A stretch of 64,000 nt of DNA from Lancefieldella sp. Marseille-Q7238. Lineage in GTDB: Bacteria; Actinomycetota; Coriobacteriia; Coriobacteriales; Atopobiaceae. This document shows positions 48,160 through 58,300 of this stretch, in pieces. The position numbers and the translations under genes were made by a program. The notes under the pieces are model-generated. The model did not search any database. It had not been told where the DNA came from and was given only the letters and a program-made list of their open reading frames with translations. The stretch lies in the NCBI RefSeq assembly GCF_949152215.1, contig NZ_OX424407.1, positions 996,530 to 1,060,529 of the forward strand, written 5' to 3'. The first letter of the stretch is position 1. Every line of letters starts with the position of its first letter.

Positions 48160-48480
48160 GTGAAGACCATTAAGTCTCCCCGTGAGTTCGAAAGGGTCTT
48201 CTCCTGCGGAAAGAGGGCTAATGCTTCTCTTCTCCGCATCCGAGTAGCGGTTGATGAAGGCGCAGGTGCAGGAGTTGCTTTTGTTGCACCAAAAAGATTA
48301 GGTAATGCCGTATTTAGAAACAGGTGTAAGCGAGTACTGAGAGAGGCCGCGCGCATAAGCGGTTTACCTGTATGTGGATACGGCGTTATTCTTTTTGCAA
48401 CGTCTCAAACATATGACGCTTCTCCTCAAGAAGTATCATATGAATTACAGAAACTACTCAGGAAAACAGGCATCCAATGA
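48160..48480 (+). CDS. rnpA: Ribonuclease P protein component
   Basis: 106 residues from GTG 48160 (AAGGA upstream). [16 protein letters not shown] and the RNR-type signature [13 protein letters not shown] (about 55-67) are present. It partners the RNase P RNA in tRNA 5' maturation. ATG of yidD overlaps its stop. Confidence 0.95.
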   Translation: MKTIKSPREFERVFSCGKRANASLLRIRVAVDEGAGAGVAFVAPKRLGNAVFRNRCKRVLREAARISGLPVCGYGVILFATSQTYDASPQEVSYELQKLLRKTGIQ

Positions 48481-48713
48481 GCGCGCTAAGAACACCATCT
48501 TTTCTCGCTCGCTTTGTTTTGAAGGCGATTCGCTTTTATCAGCGAAACATCTCTCCTTTGTTTCGTCCGCACTGTATTTATAGACCTACCTGTTCTGAGT
48601 ATGCGGTTCAGGCTATACAAAAGTATGGTGTTGGAAAGGGATGTTTACTTGCCGGTAAACGAATTTTGAGGTGCCATCCTTTTCATGTTGGAGGCTATGA
48701 TCCCGTTCCATAA
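48477..48713 (+). CDS. yidD: Membrane protein insertion efficiency factor YidD
   Basis: 78 residues. [20 protein letters not shown], then [15 protein letters not shown], and [14 protein letters not shown] at the end: a complete YidD with its conserved cysteines. Helps YidC insert membrane proteins. Overlaps rnpA by 4 bases. Confidence 0.95.
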   Translation: MSALRTPSFLARFVLKAIRFYQRNISPLFRPHCIYRPTCSEYAVQAIQKYGVGKGCLLAGKRILRCHPFHVGGYDPVP

Positions 48714-48733
48714 AGGGACGGACCGGAGGAACT

Positions 48734-49492
48734 ATGTGGGATTGGATTATTAATCTACTTACGTCGATTTTGTCGGGTATTTACGGCTTTTGTGGTGACT
48801 GGGGCCTTGCCGTTATTATTCTGACATTCATTATTCGTTTGCTTCTTGTACCGCTTACTAACAAGCAGACCGCGTCAATGGCGCGCATGCAGGTGGTGCA
48901 GCCTAAACTCAAAGAGATTCAAGAGCGCTATGCTGATGATCCCATGAAGCAGCAGGAAGAAATGCGTAAGCTCTATGCTGAGATTAAGTTCAATCCTATA
49001 GGGGGATGTCTTCCAATTTTCCTGCAGATGCCTATCTTCTTTGCTCTCTTTACCGTTGCAAGAAATGTCCCCAAAGACGCTCACTTCTATGGAATTCTTT
49101 CATCAATCGCTTCTTCTCCTTCAGAGGTTTTTGCCTCTTCAGGGCTTACCGCTGCTATCCCCTATCTTATTTTTGTGATTCTTTTTGGTGTTTTGACATT
49201 TGTTCCCCTGATGATGAACGCAAACAATAGCGCTGCTGACCAAAAACGACAGCAAATGATTATGGGAGGCATGATGTCTCTTGTGATGCTTTGGTTTGGT
49301 TGGACAGTACCCGCTGCGGTTCTTTTGTATTACGTTACATCGTCGCTTTGGCAGGTAATACAGCAAAAACTTATTACGAACCGAATCCTTGAGTCTGAAA
49401 AAGCAAAGGCTGCGGCACAAATGGAAAACAAACCTGTTGAAGTTGATGTTGTACGCAAAGAGAAGAAGCCTCGGCAACATAAAAAAGGATGA
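48734..49492 (+). CDS. yidC: Membrane protein insertase YidC/Oxa1
   Basis: 252 residues; short Gram-positive form without the large periplasmic domain. Five membrane segments; conserved arginine in IIRLLLVPLTNKQ near residue 38; PIGGCLPIFLQMPIFFALF near 95. Basic tail for ribosome contact (RKEKKPRQHKK). No lipobox is seen at the N-terminus. Confidence 0.94.
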   Translation: MWDWIINLLTSILSGIYGFCGDWGLAVIILTFIIRLLLVPLTNKQTASMARMQVVQPKLKEIQERYADDPMKQQEEMRKLYAEIKFNPIGGCLPIFLQMPIFFALFTVARNVPKDAHFYGILSSIASSPSEVFASSGLTAAIPYLIFVILFGVLTFVPLMMNANNSAADQKRQQMIMGGMMSLVMLWFGWTVPAAVLLYYVTSSLWQVIQQKLITNRILESEKAKAAAQMENKPVEVDVVRKEKKPRQHKKG

Positions 49493-49622
49493 GATAGAAA
49501 ATAGTTTATAGCAAGAACAGGGTTTTCTCTTTATTGATTACAACAAAGCGACTACAAGTAATTTCTTAAAATACTAATTAAGTATTTTATGTTGAATGGA
49601 GGTTGACGTGGAGGAATTGACT

Positions 49623-50195
49623 ATGAATGAGAAGGAGAATTCTCAGGAAGCATCCTCTGCAGTTGATTTAGCGGATGAGTTTGCGGAGATTCGCGCTCAC
49701 TACGAGGAAGGCCTGGAGCTTTCTTCTCTAGAGATGGATAAGATTGCTGATTTGGCTGTATCTTACCTTAAGCAACTTCTAGGGTTTTTTGGCGAGACGA
49801 ACTGCGCGATTGATGAATATGACGGAGATGAAGGAGAGCTGATTCTCGATATAACCGATGGTGATCTTGCAATTCTTATAGGGCGCCACGGTAATACGCT
49901 TGAGTCATTACAGATGGTCCTCTCTTCTCTCATGAGCGCAACACTTCGTTTTCATTATCCGATACTTGTTGATGTTGAATCATATAAGAGTCGTCGCCGC
50001 GCAAAGATTCAAAATATGGCTCGATCCGCTGCTGAACGTGTGAGGAAGAACGGCGGGCGTATTGCTCTTGTTCCAATGAACGGCTACGAGCGTCGTCTTG
50101 TACATATAGCACTTAGAGAGGCTACGGATGTTACTACGCACTCAGAAGGAGAAGATCCTTACCGGCGCGTGGTTATTACTGCCGTGCATGAGTAA
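49623..50195 (+). CDS. khpB: RNA-binding protein Jag/KhpB (KH-R3H)
   Basis: 190 residues from ATG 49623 (GGAGGA, 8 bases away); GTG 49608 also has a GGAGG and would add five residues. A short acidic Jag-N-like start is followed by a KH domain with LIGRHGNTLESLQMVLS near 100, and an R3H domain with RIALVPMNGYERRLVH, then VTTHSEGEDPYRRVVI. Binds RNA and influences cell-wall growth. Usual partner of yidC. Confidence 0.93.
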   Translation: MNEKENSQEASSAVDLADEFAEIRAHYEEGLELSSLEMDKIADLAVSYLKQLLGFFGETNCAIDEYDGDEGELILDITDGDLAILIGRHGNTLESLQMVLSSLMSATLRFHYPILVDVESYKSRRRAKIQNMARSAAERVRKNGGRIALVPMNGYERRLVHIALREATDVTTHSEGEDPYRRVVITAVHE

Positions 50196-50222
50196 TAGCT
50201 GTTAAAATTTATGGTAAAAAGA

Positions 50223-50252
50223 AAAAAGGGGAAGAGAGATCTTCCCCTTTTT
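50223..50252 (+). terminator. Terminator after jag
   Basis: AAAAAGGGGAAGA and TCTTCCCCTTTTT pair perfectly around loop GAGA, with a T-run. Ends the rpmH-to-jag operon. Confidence 0.9.
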
Positions 50253-50308
50253 GTCAAAAGATTGTGGAGCAGAAAGTTTTGTCAATCTGAGTATCAAGGA
50301 GCGACGTA

Positions 50309-51037
50309 ATGTTTGGGAATGAGGATGAAAAAGCATTAGAAGAAATGCTTTTGGCATATGGAATAGAAACAACACACGAACAGCGCGCCTGTCTCCTAAA
50401 ATACCTTGAGCTGCTTCTTGAGAAGAATAAAGTCCTTAACCTTACCAGTATTACTGATCCTGCTGAAGCTTTAATCCTTCATATTGTTGACTCCTTAGTG
50501 GTGTCGTTATATATGAAGGAAGGAAAGACATTCTGTGACATTGGCACAGGAGGAGGAACCCCTGGTATTCCCCTTGGGTGTGTAACAGGATTTGATGGGG
50601 TACTTATTGATTCTGTAAGAAAGAAAGTTACTGCAGTCAATGAGTTTATAGAACAACTTGGTCTGCAGAAACACCTTGTGGGAAAACATATGAGGGCTGA
50701 AGAAATCACCCCCGAGATGAAAAGAGTATTCGACTTTGTTGTTTCTAGAGCAGTTGGAAAAACAAACATTATTATTGAATATGCAGAGCCGTTTTTAACT
50801 CTTGGAGGATGTCTTTTAGTGCAAAAGGCAAACCTTGAGAAAGTAGAGCTGCAAGAGGCATCTCAGGCAGCAGCTCTTTGCGGATTTGAGAATGTTTCAC
50901 GTGAAACATTTGAACTGCCCCAAGGATTAGGACATCGAGAAATACTTATATATAGAAAAGTTAAACAAGCACAGATAAAACTTCCTAGGAAGAACGGACA
51001 AGCGAAGCGTGAACCCCTAGGTCATATAAAGGAGTAG
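50309..51037 (+). CDS. rsmG: 16S rRNA (guanine-N7) methyltransferase RsmG
   Basis: 242 residues (AAGGAG upstream). SAM motif FCDIGTGGGTPGIPL near residue 75, LNLTSITDPAEALILHIVDS before it, and FVVSRAVGKTN later. Methylates G527 of 16S rRNA. A perfect parS lies inside its coding sequence, spelling the residues around VSRETF. Confidence 0.95.
   Translation: MFGNEDEKALEEMLLAYGIETTHEQRACLLKYLELLLEKNKVLNLTSITDPAEALILHIVDSLVVSLYMKEGKTFCDIGTGGGTPGIPLGCVTGFDGVLIDSVRKKVTAVNEFIEQLGLQKHLVGKHMRAEEITPEMKRVFDFVVSRAVGKTNIIIEYAEPFLTLGGCLLVQKANLEKVELQEASQAAALCGFENVSRETFELPQGLGHREILIYRKVKQAQIKLPRKNGQAKREPLGHIKE
50893..50908. promoter_or_regulatory. parS site inside rsmG
   Basis: TGTTTCACGTGAAACA, the exact 16-base ParB-binding consensus, within rsmG and 1 kb from parB. 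Confidence 0.95.
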
Positions 51038-51062
51038 CCTCCGGGATTCTTTAAAATTGACA

Positions 51063-51096
51063 AATACCGAATGTTTCACGTGAAACATTCGGTATT
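51063..51096. promoter_or_regulatory. parS site inside a 34-base perfect palindrome
   Basis: The exact 16-base parS lies at 51072-51087. The symmetry extends 9 further bases on each side (ATACCGAA and its complement), giving 17 pairs with no mismatch between rsmG and parA. It could work both as a ParB site and as a hairpin in RNA; no clear T-run follows. Confidence 0.95.
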
Positions 51097-51134
51097 ATTC
51101 TTATAGAGAAACACCTGAGGTAGACGGAGGGTAT

Positions 51135-51935
51135 ATGAACTATACGGATCAGAAACGCTCTTATCCTGATAAGGATAGTAAAGTTATTGCCATAATCAAC
51201 CAAAAAGGCGGAGTTGGAAAGTCAACGACAGCCATCAATCTGTCTGCAGCCTTAGGTGAAGCAAAGAAGAAAACGCTACTTATTGATTTTGATCCACAAG
51301 GAAATTCAACAAGTGGCTATGGAATCGAAAAAGATGAGCTTGAGTATGATATCTATGATGGAATTCTCAACGAGACTCCAATAGATTCCCTCATTCACTC
51401 GACTCCAGAAGACCGTGTTTATGTTATACCAGCTACGATTCAGCTTGCAGGAGCAGAAATCGAACTTGTCAATGAAGAAGACCGAGAGCATATTCTTAAA
51501 AAAGCAATTGAGCCGATAAAGAACGATTTTGATTACATCTTTATCGACTGTCCTCCCTCCCTTGGACTCCTTACGATTAATGCTTTGGTTGCCGCTGACA
51601 GCTTGTTAGTGCCTATTCAGTGTGAATATTATGCTCTTGAAGGAGTGTCAAAATTACTTGAATCTATGGAGATGGTAAAAAACAGTCTTAACCCCGGTCT
51701 TGAAGTGTTTGGCGTTGTAATGACGATGTTTGATAGTCGTACTACCCTCTCAAAACAGGTTGTGGAGGAAGTATCAACCTATTTTGGTGACAAAATGTTC
51801 AAAACAGTAATTCCAAGAAACATTAAAATTGCGGAGGCGCCAAGCCATGGGCTCCCGATTACGATGTATGCTCGTATCAGCAAAGGCGCTCTTGCCTATA
51901 CAAAACTCTCAAAGGAAGTGACGCGTCGTGGCTAA
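51135..51935 (+). CDS. parA: Chromosome partitioning ATPase ParA/Soj
   Basis: 266 residues. Deviant Walker A INQKGGVGKSTTAINL near 21-36, LIDFDPQGNST, and DYIFIDCPPSLGLLT. It moves ParB-parS complexes and modulates DnaA. The stop overlaps parB by 8 bases. No N-terminal HTH, so it is the chromosomal Soj type. Confidence 0.97.
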   Translation: MNYTDQKRSYPDKDSKVIAIINQKGGVGKSTTAINLSAALGEAKKKTLLIDFDPQGNSTSGYGIEKDELEYDIYDGILNETPIDSLIHSTPEDRVYVIPATIQLAGAEIELVNEEDREHILKKAIEPIKNDFDYIFIDCPPSLGLLTINALVAADSLLVPIQCEYYALEGVSKLLESMEMVKNSLNPGLEVFGVVMTMFDSRTTLSKQVVEEVSTYFGDKMFKTVIPRNIKIAEAPSHGLPITMYARISKGALAYTKLSKEVTRRG

Positions 51936-52785
51936 AAAAAGCGGATTAGGAAAAGGACTTAGCTCGCTGATAACTGAGGCGAATGCAGAGACTGGCAGAC
52001 CTAAAAAAACAGAGACACTTGCGCTTTCAAAACTTAAACCGAATAAGAATCAACCCCGTAAACAGTTTAATGAAACAGAACTCAGCGAGTTGGCGGATTC
52101 GATTAGACAGAATGGTATTTTACAGCCACTTCTTGTGCGCAAAAAGGGAGAGGCTTATGAAATTGTTGCTGGAGAACGTAGATACCAAGCCGCAAAACAA
52201 GCAGGACTTAAAGAAATTCCTGTGATTATACGAGAAATTTCTGATGAAGAGGTCTTTAAGCTTGCCCTTATCGAAAATTTACAGAGGTCAAATTTGACTC
52301 CTATCGAGGAAGCGAGAGGCTATCAAGAGCTTATAAAAAAGGACGGCCTGACACAAGAACAGCTTTCAAAAATTATTTCAAAATCACGATCTGCAATTAC
52401 CAATACATTGCGCCTTCTCGATCTTCCTGACGAAATTCAGGAGTATATGGTATTAGGAACGTTGTCCGCAGGACATGCTCGAGCAATTCTCGCTGTTGTC
52501 GGCGAAGAGGGGCGTCTCAAGCTTGCTCAAAAAGTTATTAGTGAGAATCTCTCGGTTCGTCAGACAGAGAATCTCGCTCCACTTTTTTCTGGCGCAGAAG
52601 CAGTAAAACAGAAGCGCTTACCTACGCCACAGTCATATAAGCGTGCCGCTCGGCAATTGCGCATGGCGCTGGATACTACCGTGAAGGTAAGAAATGTGCG
52701 CGGGAAGAATAAGATAGAGATTGAGTTTGCGGATGATGATGAACTCGCAAAGCTTGTTGAACTCCTTACGAGTATCCATGAGTAG
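51928..52785 (+). CDS. parB: Chromosome partitioning protein ParB/Spo0J
   Basis: 285 residues from GTG 51928. MAKKSGLGKGLSSLI start, CTP-binding motifs GERRYQAAKQAGL and ALIENLQRSNL, HTH with LTQEQLSKIISKSRSAITN, then a dimerisation end. It spreads from parS sites as a CTP-driven clamp. Two parS sites lie just upstream. Confidence 0.97.
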   Translation: MAKKSGLGKGLSSLITEANAETGRPKKTETLALSKLKPNKNQPRKQFNETELSELADSIRQNGILQPLLVRKKGEAYEIVAGERRYQAAKQAGLKEIPVIIREISDEEVFKLALIENLQRSNLTPIEEARGYQELIKKDGLTQEQLSKIISKSRSAITNTLRLLDLPDEIQEYMVLGTLSAGHARAILAVVGEEGRLKLAQKVISENLSVRQTENLAPLFSGAEAVKQKRLPTPQSYKRAARQLRMALDTTVKVRNVRGKNKIEIEFADDDELAKLVELLTSIHE

Positions 52786-53029
52786 CATGAGAATAAAAAT
52801 GAAACTCCTTTTAGCATCAGGAGCAGCAGGGGGCATAGCGATTGGCGCAATCTATTGTCTTCTTACCGAGGACGCAAGACGAAAAGTGCTTAAGGCGGGG
52901 AGAAGAACCATCTCCTCAGCTAAGCGCGCCCTTTCCTCGATTGATACAAAATTTATAGAGGGGGAGCAAGGAGATATAAAATTCCACAAACGACAAATTG
53001 ATAAACAATGGTCTGAACTGGGATATTAG
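52778..53029 (+). CDS. Small membrane-anchored protein after parB
   Basis: 83 residues from ATG 52778, overlapping parB by 8 bases (ATG 52787 is an alternative). One hydrophobic segment (about residues 9-27, LLASGAAGGIAIGAIYCLL), then a basic helical part (RRKVLKAGRRTISSAKRALS) and a charged tail. The layout resembles YtxH-like proteins, but the match is weak. Last gene of the parAB unit. Confidence 0.65.
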   Translation: MSSMRIKMKLLLASGAAGGIAIGAIYCLLTEDARRKVLKAGRRTISSAKRALSSIDTKFIEGEQGDIKFHKRQIDKQWSELGY

Positions 53030-53052
53030 AACTAATGTTCTAATCGAGAAAG

Positions 53053-53080
53053 AAAAAAGAGGCTCTTGGGACCTCTTTTT
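53053..53080. terminator. Bidirectional terminator between parB unit and rlmN
   Basis: AAAAAAGAGG and CCTCTTTTT pair around a 9-base loop; A and T tails serve both strands. It separates convergent units. Confidence 0.85.
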
Positions 53081-53103
53081 CTGTATCCAGGAGAGAAAAA
53101 ATT

Positions 53104-54189
53104 CTATTGTTGGCGAAGCTTTTGGCTCAGTTGCCCGCATGCCGCATCGATGTCCGCACCGCGAGAGAGTCTGATTGTTGCCTCGACACCGACTTCTCCA
53201 AGTTTATTAACAAACTGCTGAGCACGCGCAGGTGAGGATGGATGAAATCTGGAACCTGGAACCTCGTTCAGCTGGATAAGATTAACATGAGCTAGCGTTC
53301 CGCAACAAAAATCACGGAGAGCTCCCAGTTCGCTGTCGGAATCGTTTACACCGCCGATAAGAGCGTATTCATACGTTGGCCGTCGTCCCGTTTTATCGAC
53401 ATATTCGCCCATAACATCATAGAGATGTAAAAGGGAATACTTGCGCACACCCGGCATGAGAACATCGCGAGTTTTTTGTACGGCCGAATGGAGAGAAATC
53501 GCAAGGGTAAATTGTTCCGGTTCGTTAGAAAAGCGCTTAATCATAGGGATAACACCACATGTAGAGACGGTTAGGTGGCGAGCTCCTATGCCAAGTCCGT
53601 CAGGGGAGTTAAGACGACGCAGGACGCTGAGCGTATTGTCATAGTTCATAAATGGTTCGCCTTGACCCATAAGCACAACGCTGGAAACACGCGTCTCAAA
53701 GTCGTTTCGCACATGAATAACTTGCTCGTAGATTTCAGAAGCGGTGAGGGAGCGTGCAAGGCCGGCTGCTCCGGTTGCACAGAAGGAGCAGCCCATAGCG
53801 CAGCCCGCCTGCGTAGAAGCGCAGACGGCGAGCTTTGCGCCTGAAGGCATACCAACACATTCAACGGTGGTGTTGTCCGGATAGCGAAGCAAATATTTAC
53901 GGCTTCCGTCCTGCGAGAGCTGTCGAGCAATTTGCTGCGGTCCTTGAAGTACAGTTCTTTTATTCAGCGATTCTCGGAGCGATTTTGGGAGATTACTCAT
54001 GTCCTCGAACGAGACAGCTCCCTTAGACCAGATCCACTCTTCGATTTGTTGTACGCGAAATTTTGGTTGATGAAGCTGATCCATAAGCTCAAGAAGCTCA
54101 TTATGCGAGAAAGACCTCAGGTCGCGTCTGGAAGATGAGGCGCTATTCGATGACGTTTGATTATTGCTGCTATTGGTATCCGGGTACAT
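53104..54189 (-). CDS. rlmN: 23S rRNA/tRNA adenine-C2 methyltransferase RlmN
   Basis: 361 residues. Radical-SAM motif CAMGCSFCATG near residue 125-137, then GEPFMNYDNTL and STCGVIPMIKRF, with the catalytic cysteine near the end (DAACGQL). Methylates A2503 of 23S rRNA. The first ~25 residues are an S/N-rich extension. The C-terminal four-residue Q-rich end is normal. Confidence 0.95.
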   Translation of the reverse strand: MYPDTNSSNNQTSSNSASSSRRDLRSFSHNELLELMDQLHQPKFRVQQIEEWIWSKGAVSFEDMSNLPKSLRESLNKRTVLQGPQQIARQLSQDGSRKYLLRYPDNTTVECVGMPSGAKLAVCASTQAGCAMGCSFCATGAAGLARSLTASEIYEQVIHVRNDFETRVSSVVLMGQGEPFMNYDNTLSVLRRLNSPDGLGIGARHLTVSTCGVIPMIKRFSNEPEQFTLAISLHSAVQKTRDVLMPGVRKYSLLHLYDVMGEYVDKTGRRPTYEYALIGGVNDSDSELGALRDFCCGTLAHVNLIQLNEVPGSRFHPSSPARAQQFVNKLGEVGVEATIRLSRGADIDAACGQLSQKLRQQ

Positions 54190-54288
54190 TTTTATCCTTG
54201 TCCGTATTCTCAGGAGACTCTCGCGGTATCCTTTTGAGAGAAATCTTTTGGTGAGCCTATTCTAACAGCTGTACTTAAAGGAGCAGAA

Positions 54289-55245
54289 ATGACACGCGAC
54301 GAACTCAAAAAGCTTTCAGTCATTGTTGTGGCGGGAGGCTGGTCCGATGAGCATGAGATATCTTTGCAGTCAGGAGGAGAAGTTACAAAAGCGCTTAAAG
54401 AGGCTGGGTTTGAAAGCGTTGAACTTCTCGACATCTCCTCTGAAGGCGCAGTGGCAAAACTTGCGGAAGGCTCCTATGACGTCGCTTTTGTCGCCATGCA
54501 CGGACGTTATGGTGAAGACGGCTGTATTCAGGGGCTTCTTGAGATATTACACATTCCATACACGTTTTCAGGCGTGCTTGCTTCCGCAATGGGCACGGAA
54601 AAAGAGATATCGAAGCTCATGTATGAGCGCGCAAACATTCCCATGCCGCGCGGGATTGACGTTGCTGCCGAAACTAGGCTTACCGAGAAGGAAGTTGACC
54701 AGATTATCAAAGACTTTAGTCTTCCTCTGTTTGTAAAACCTGCTGCAAACGGCTCAAGCTTTGGCGTTACGCGCGTGACAAACCGACAGCAACTGGCTCA
54801 GGCCGTCGCAGATGCTGGCGTACAGGGAGACCGCGTTCTCATCGAAGAATGTATCACTGGCACTGAGATTACCGTGCCGGTTGTCGGAAATGATGATCCT
54901 CAGGCGCTGCCAATCGTTGAAATTGTCTTTGATGACGAGTTTTATAGTATTGAGGTCAAAGCCGAACCTGCGGCGCTCCATCACATTACTCCCGCAAGAC
55001 TTGACGCTGACGTGTACGCTCGGGCTCAGGATCTTGCCGTCCGCGCGCACAAAGCCCTTGGTTGCCGAGGTGCTTCTCGGAGTGACTTTATCGTTACGAA
55101 AGACGGCACTCCCGTGATTCTTGAGACTAATATGATTCCAGGCATGACGGAGCGCTCCCTCATTCCCGATTCCGCTCGTACGGCGGGGATACCTTTTTCC
55201 GAACTCTGCACCCGCTTTATCGAACTCGCTCTTCGCGGGCAATAA
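54289..55245 (+). CDS. ddl: D-alanine-D-alanine ligase
   Basis: 318 residues (AAGGAG upstream). AGGWSDEHEISLQSG near residue 15, AMHGRYGEDGCIQGLLE near 68, ATP-grasp KPAANGSSFGVTRV, FYSIEVKAE, and RSDFIV / ILETNMIPGMTERSL metal-binding segments. Makes the D-Ala-D-Ala dipeptide of peptidoglycan. Start at ATG 54289. Followed by the DinG-type gene 62 bases on. Confidence 0.95.
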   Translation: MTRDELKKLSVIVVAGGWSDEHEISLQSGGEVTKALKEAGFESVELLDISSEGAVAKLAEGSYDVAFVAMHGRYGEDGCIQGLLEILHIPYTFSGVLASAMGTEKEISKLMYERANIPMPRGIDVAAETRLTEKEVDQIIKDFSLPLFVKPAANGSSFGVTRVTNRQQLAQAVADAGVQGDRVLIEECITGTEITVPVVGNDDPQALPIVEIVFDDEFYSIEVKAEPAALHHITPARLDADVYARAQDLAVRAHKALGCRGASRSDFIVTKDGTPVILETNMIPGMTERSLIPDSARTAGIPFSELCTRFIELALRGQ

Positions 55246-55306
55246 GCCTGTTCACGGCAGAGGCGCGCAAGCAGGTTTGTAAGGATTGTGTAGCGAGAAG
55301 GACGGT

Positions 55307-58300
55307 ATGTCAGAGGCGCCATCAGAGCAAATAAACGCTCAAGAAAAACTGCAGAAGCTTCTTCTTCCGGATACGCCCGAGGCTGTTCAGACCTCGTACC
55401 TTGCCCTGGAAGAGCAGGCGAAACATGCTGATTTTGACTTGCTTGAACAAGACATAGTGGTGCTTGATACCGAAACTACGGGACTCTCTTTTAAAACCTG
55501 CGCTTTGATTGAGATTTCAGCAGCAAAGATTTCCGGCAGAAAAGTACTTGAGCGCTTTGAGACATTTGTCGACCCGAAGATGCCTGTTCCCGCTGAGATT
55601 ACGCGACTCACACATATTGATGACAGTGATGTTCAGGGCGCCCCGAGCCCCCAGGAGGCGGTCGCTGCGCTTGCGGACTTTGTAGGCGGTTTGCCCGTAC
55701 TTGCTCATAACGCCACATTTGACCGTACCTTTATTGAAAGAGTGCCCGGCGGGCGTGAGGTTTCCGACACATGGATTGATACACTCTCGCTTTCGCGTAT
55801 AGCGCTTCCGCGGTTAGCGTCGCATAAACTCTCAAGGATGGCCGAGGCGTTTGGCGCCCTGCCTGTTACGCATCGCGCAAGTGATGACGTGGATGCGCTC
55901 ATCGGAATGTGGCGCATTATCCTTTTGGGACTATGCAATCTTCCACAGGGTCTTCTCGAGATGTTTGCCGCGATGCATGACGATGTTGATTGGGTATACC
56001 GGCCAATCTTTTCACACATCGCCACCCTACAGCAACGAATGAATCAAAATCCAGGCCAGAATCAGGCTTGCAACCTGGACCAGGATTACAGCCTGGACCA
56101 GGGTCACAATACTGATCTTGATTTGCAGGCGCATGAATTGGCCGCCGATGAAGCGTCGACTCTTGCGGAAAGCACCGCGCAGACGTCTCCGCAGCCGTTT
56201 TCGATGAAAAGCGTTCGCGCGGCGCTTGTGGCTGAGGGAAGAGGAAAGCCTCGAATTGACATTGAGGAGAAAGACGCTCCCGCCGTAGCTCCCTCTGCTC
56301 AAGAGATTGAGCAGGCTTTTAGCGCGCACGGAATGATTTCCCAGATGTATGAAAAGTATGAGATTCGTCCGGAACAAGTCGCCCTGTCGCTTGAAGTGCG
56401 AAAAGCGCTTGCGACATCGTCTCACCGTGCTATTGAAGCAGGTACGGGCGTTGGAAAATCGATCGCCTATCTGCTTCCTGAGGTGCTGTTTGCGAAAAAG
56501 AACAAGGTTACTGTTGGCATTGCGACAAAAACAAATGCCCTGACAGATCAGCTTATGTCACAAGAGCTCCCAAAACTCAGCCAGGCAATTTCCGGAGGCA
56601 TTACATTTACAAGCCTCAAAGGATATGAGCACTATCCCTGTCTTCACAGGATGGATAGGGCTGTTGTGGAAGATTTGCCACTTGGCCTTTTTAAGAAGGA
56701 GAGCCGCTCCAAAAATTCTATTGCCGAAGATATGCTTACCGCGCTGGCGGTGTCGTATGCGTTTTCATGCCAGTCGGTTGATGGGGACTTGGATGCGCTT
56801 GGAATCCGTTGGCGCTATGTGCCCAGGCAATTTGTCACAACGACTTCGCGAGAATGTCTCCGCAGCCAGTGCCCTTATTTTCCACACGAATGTCTTGTGC
56901 ACGGCGCGCGCAGGCGCGCCGCGGAGTCGGATGTCGTGGTCACAAACCACTCGCTTTTACTCAGAAATGTTGCCCTGGGAGGAAAGATTTTGCCTCCTAT
57001 CAGGCATTGGGTAATAGATGAGGCACATAGTTTTGATGCTGATGCTCGGCGTCAGTGGGCAGTTGAGCTGCAAGGAGATAAGATAAGCGCCGGTTTTGAA
57101 GTTCTCGGTTCAACACGCACGGGAGTGCTGTCGTCAATCATTAACGCTTCGGCAAAGCTCGAAGGCGCGTCGCTGCTTGAGCGTATGCTACTGAAAGTTG
57201 CAAGCACAACGAACCGCGCCATGGTTGTCAGCGCGGACTTTTTTGCGACTGTGCATGACCTTGTTTCGCTTGCAAAAAATGATGGCGGCTATAACGCCAT
57301 AGCACTTTGGATTAGTGATGAAGTCAGAAAGAGTGATGTTTGGCAAGAAGTCGCCGAGGCAGGACAGCATTGCGCCGAAGTGCTTGAGCCAGCGATAAAA
57401 GCGATTACTGAGACAGAAGAAGCGCTCAAGCCGGTTGACGCCAGGCTTGCAAGCAACCTTGGCGAGTCAACAGCATTTCTTTTTGAATACTATGAAGGAA
57501 TTCGTCTTATCTGTTCGGGCAGGGATGATAGCTACGTTTATTCAGCGCAGCTCTCTCGGGCAAAATCTGGTACCGGACAGGAAATGCTTCTCGCTGAGAA
57601 AATCGATATAGGAAAGGAGCTTGCGCGCAACTGGCTTCCCGATATGCATTCCGTCGTATTTACATCGGCGACCATTGCTGTTTCTCATAGCTTTGATTAT
57701 TTTGCCGCCGCGGTTGGCCTTGATTGTGGGAAGTTCTCCTATCAAAGCAAGCAGCTTGATTCGAGCTTTGACTTCGAAACTAACATGGCCGTTATCGTTC
57801 CCGAAGATATGCCCGTGCCAAATGACCCCACATACCTGCAAAAGCTTGAGGACCTGCTTTTTGATGTTCATGTCAGTATGGGAGGTTCTGTCCTTACGCT
57901 TTTCACTAATCGGCGAGATATGGAATGTCTCTATAGAAAGCTTGAGGCGCGTCTTTCGAAGCAGGGATTGCGGCTTACATGTCAGGAACGCTCCACCTCA
58001 CCTCACCGTCTTCGCAAGCAGTTTTTAGCCGACACCGCGCTATCGCTCTTTGCGCTTAAGTCGTTTTGGGAAGGCTTTGACGCGTCCGGCGATACACTTC
58101 GATGCGTGGTTATTCCTCGTCTTCCCTTTGCCAGTCCCTATGATCCTCTTGCGAAGGAACGGGAGCGCCGCGAAGAAAAGGCCTGGTGGCGCTATTCGCT
58201 CCCGGAGGCTGTCATTGCTACCAAGCAGGCTGCGGGAAGGCTTATTCGAAGCGGCTCCGACAAGGGGATCCTGGTTCTGGCCGATTCCCGCGTTATCTCC

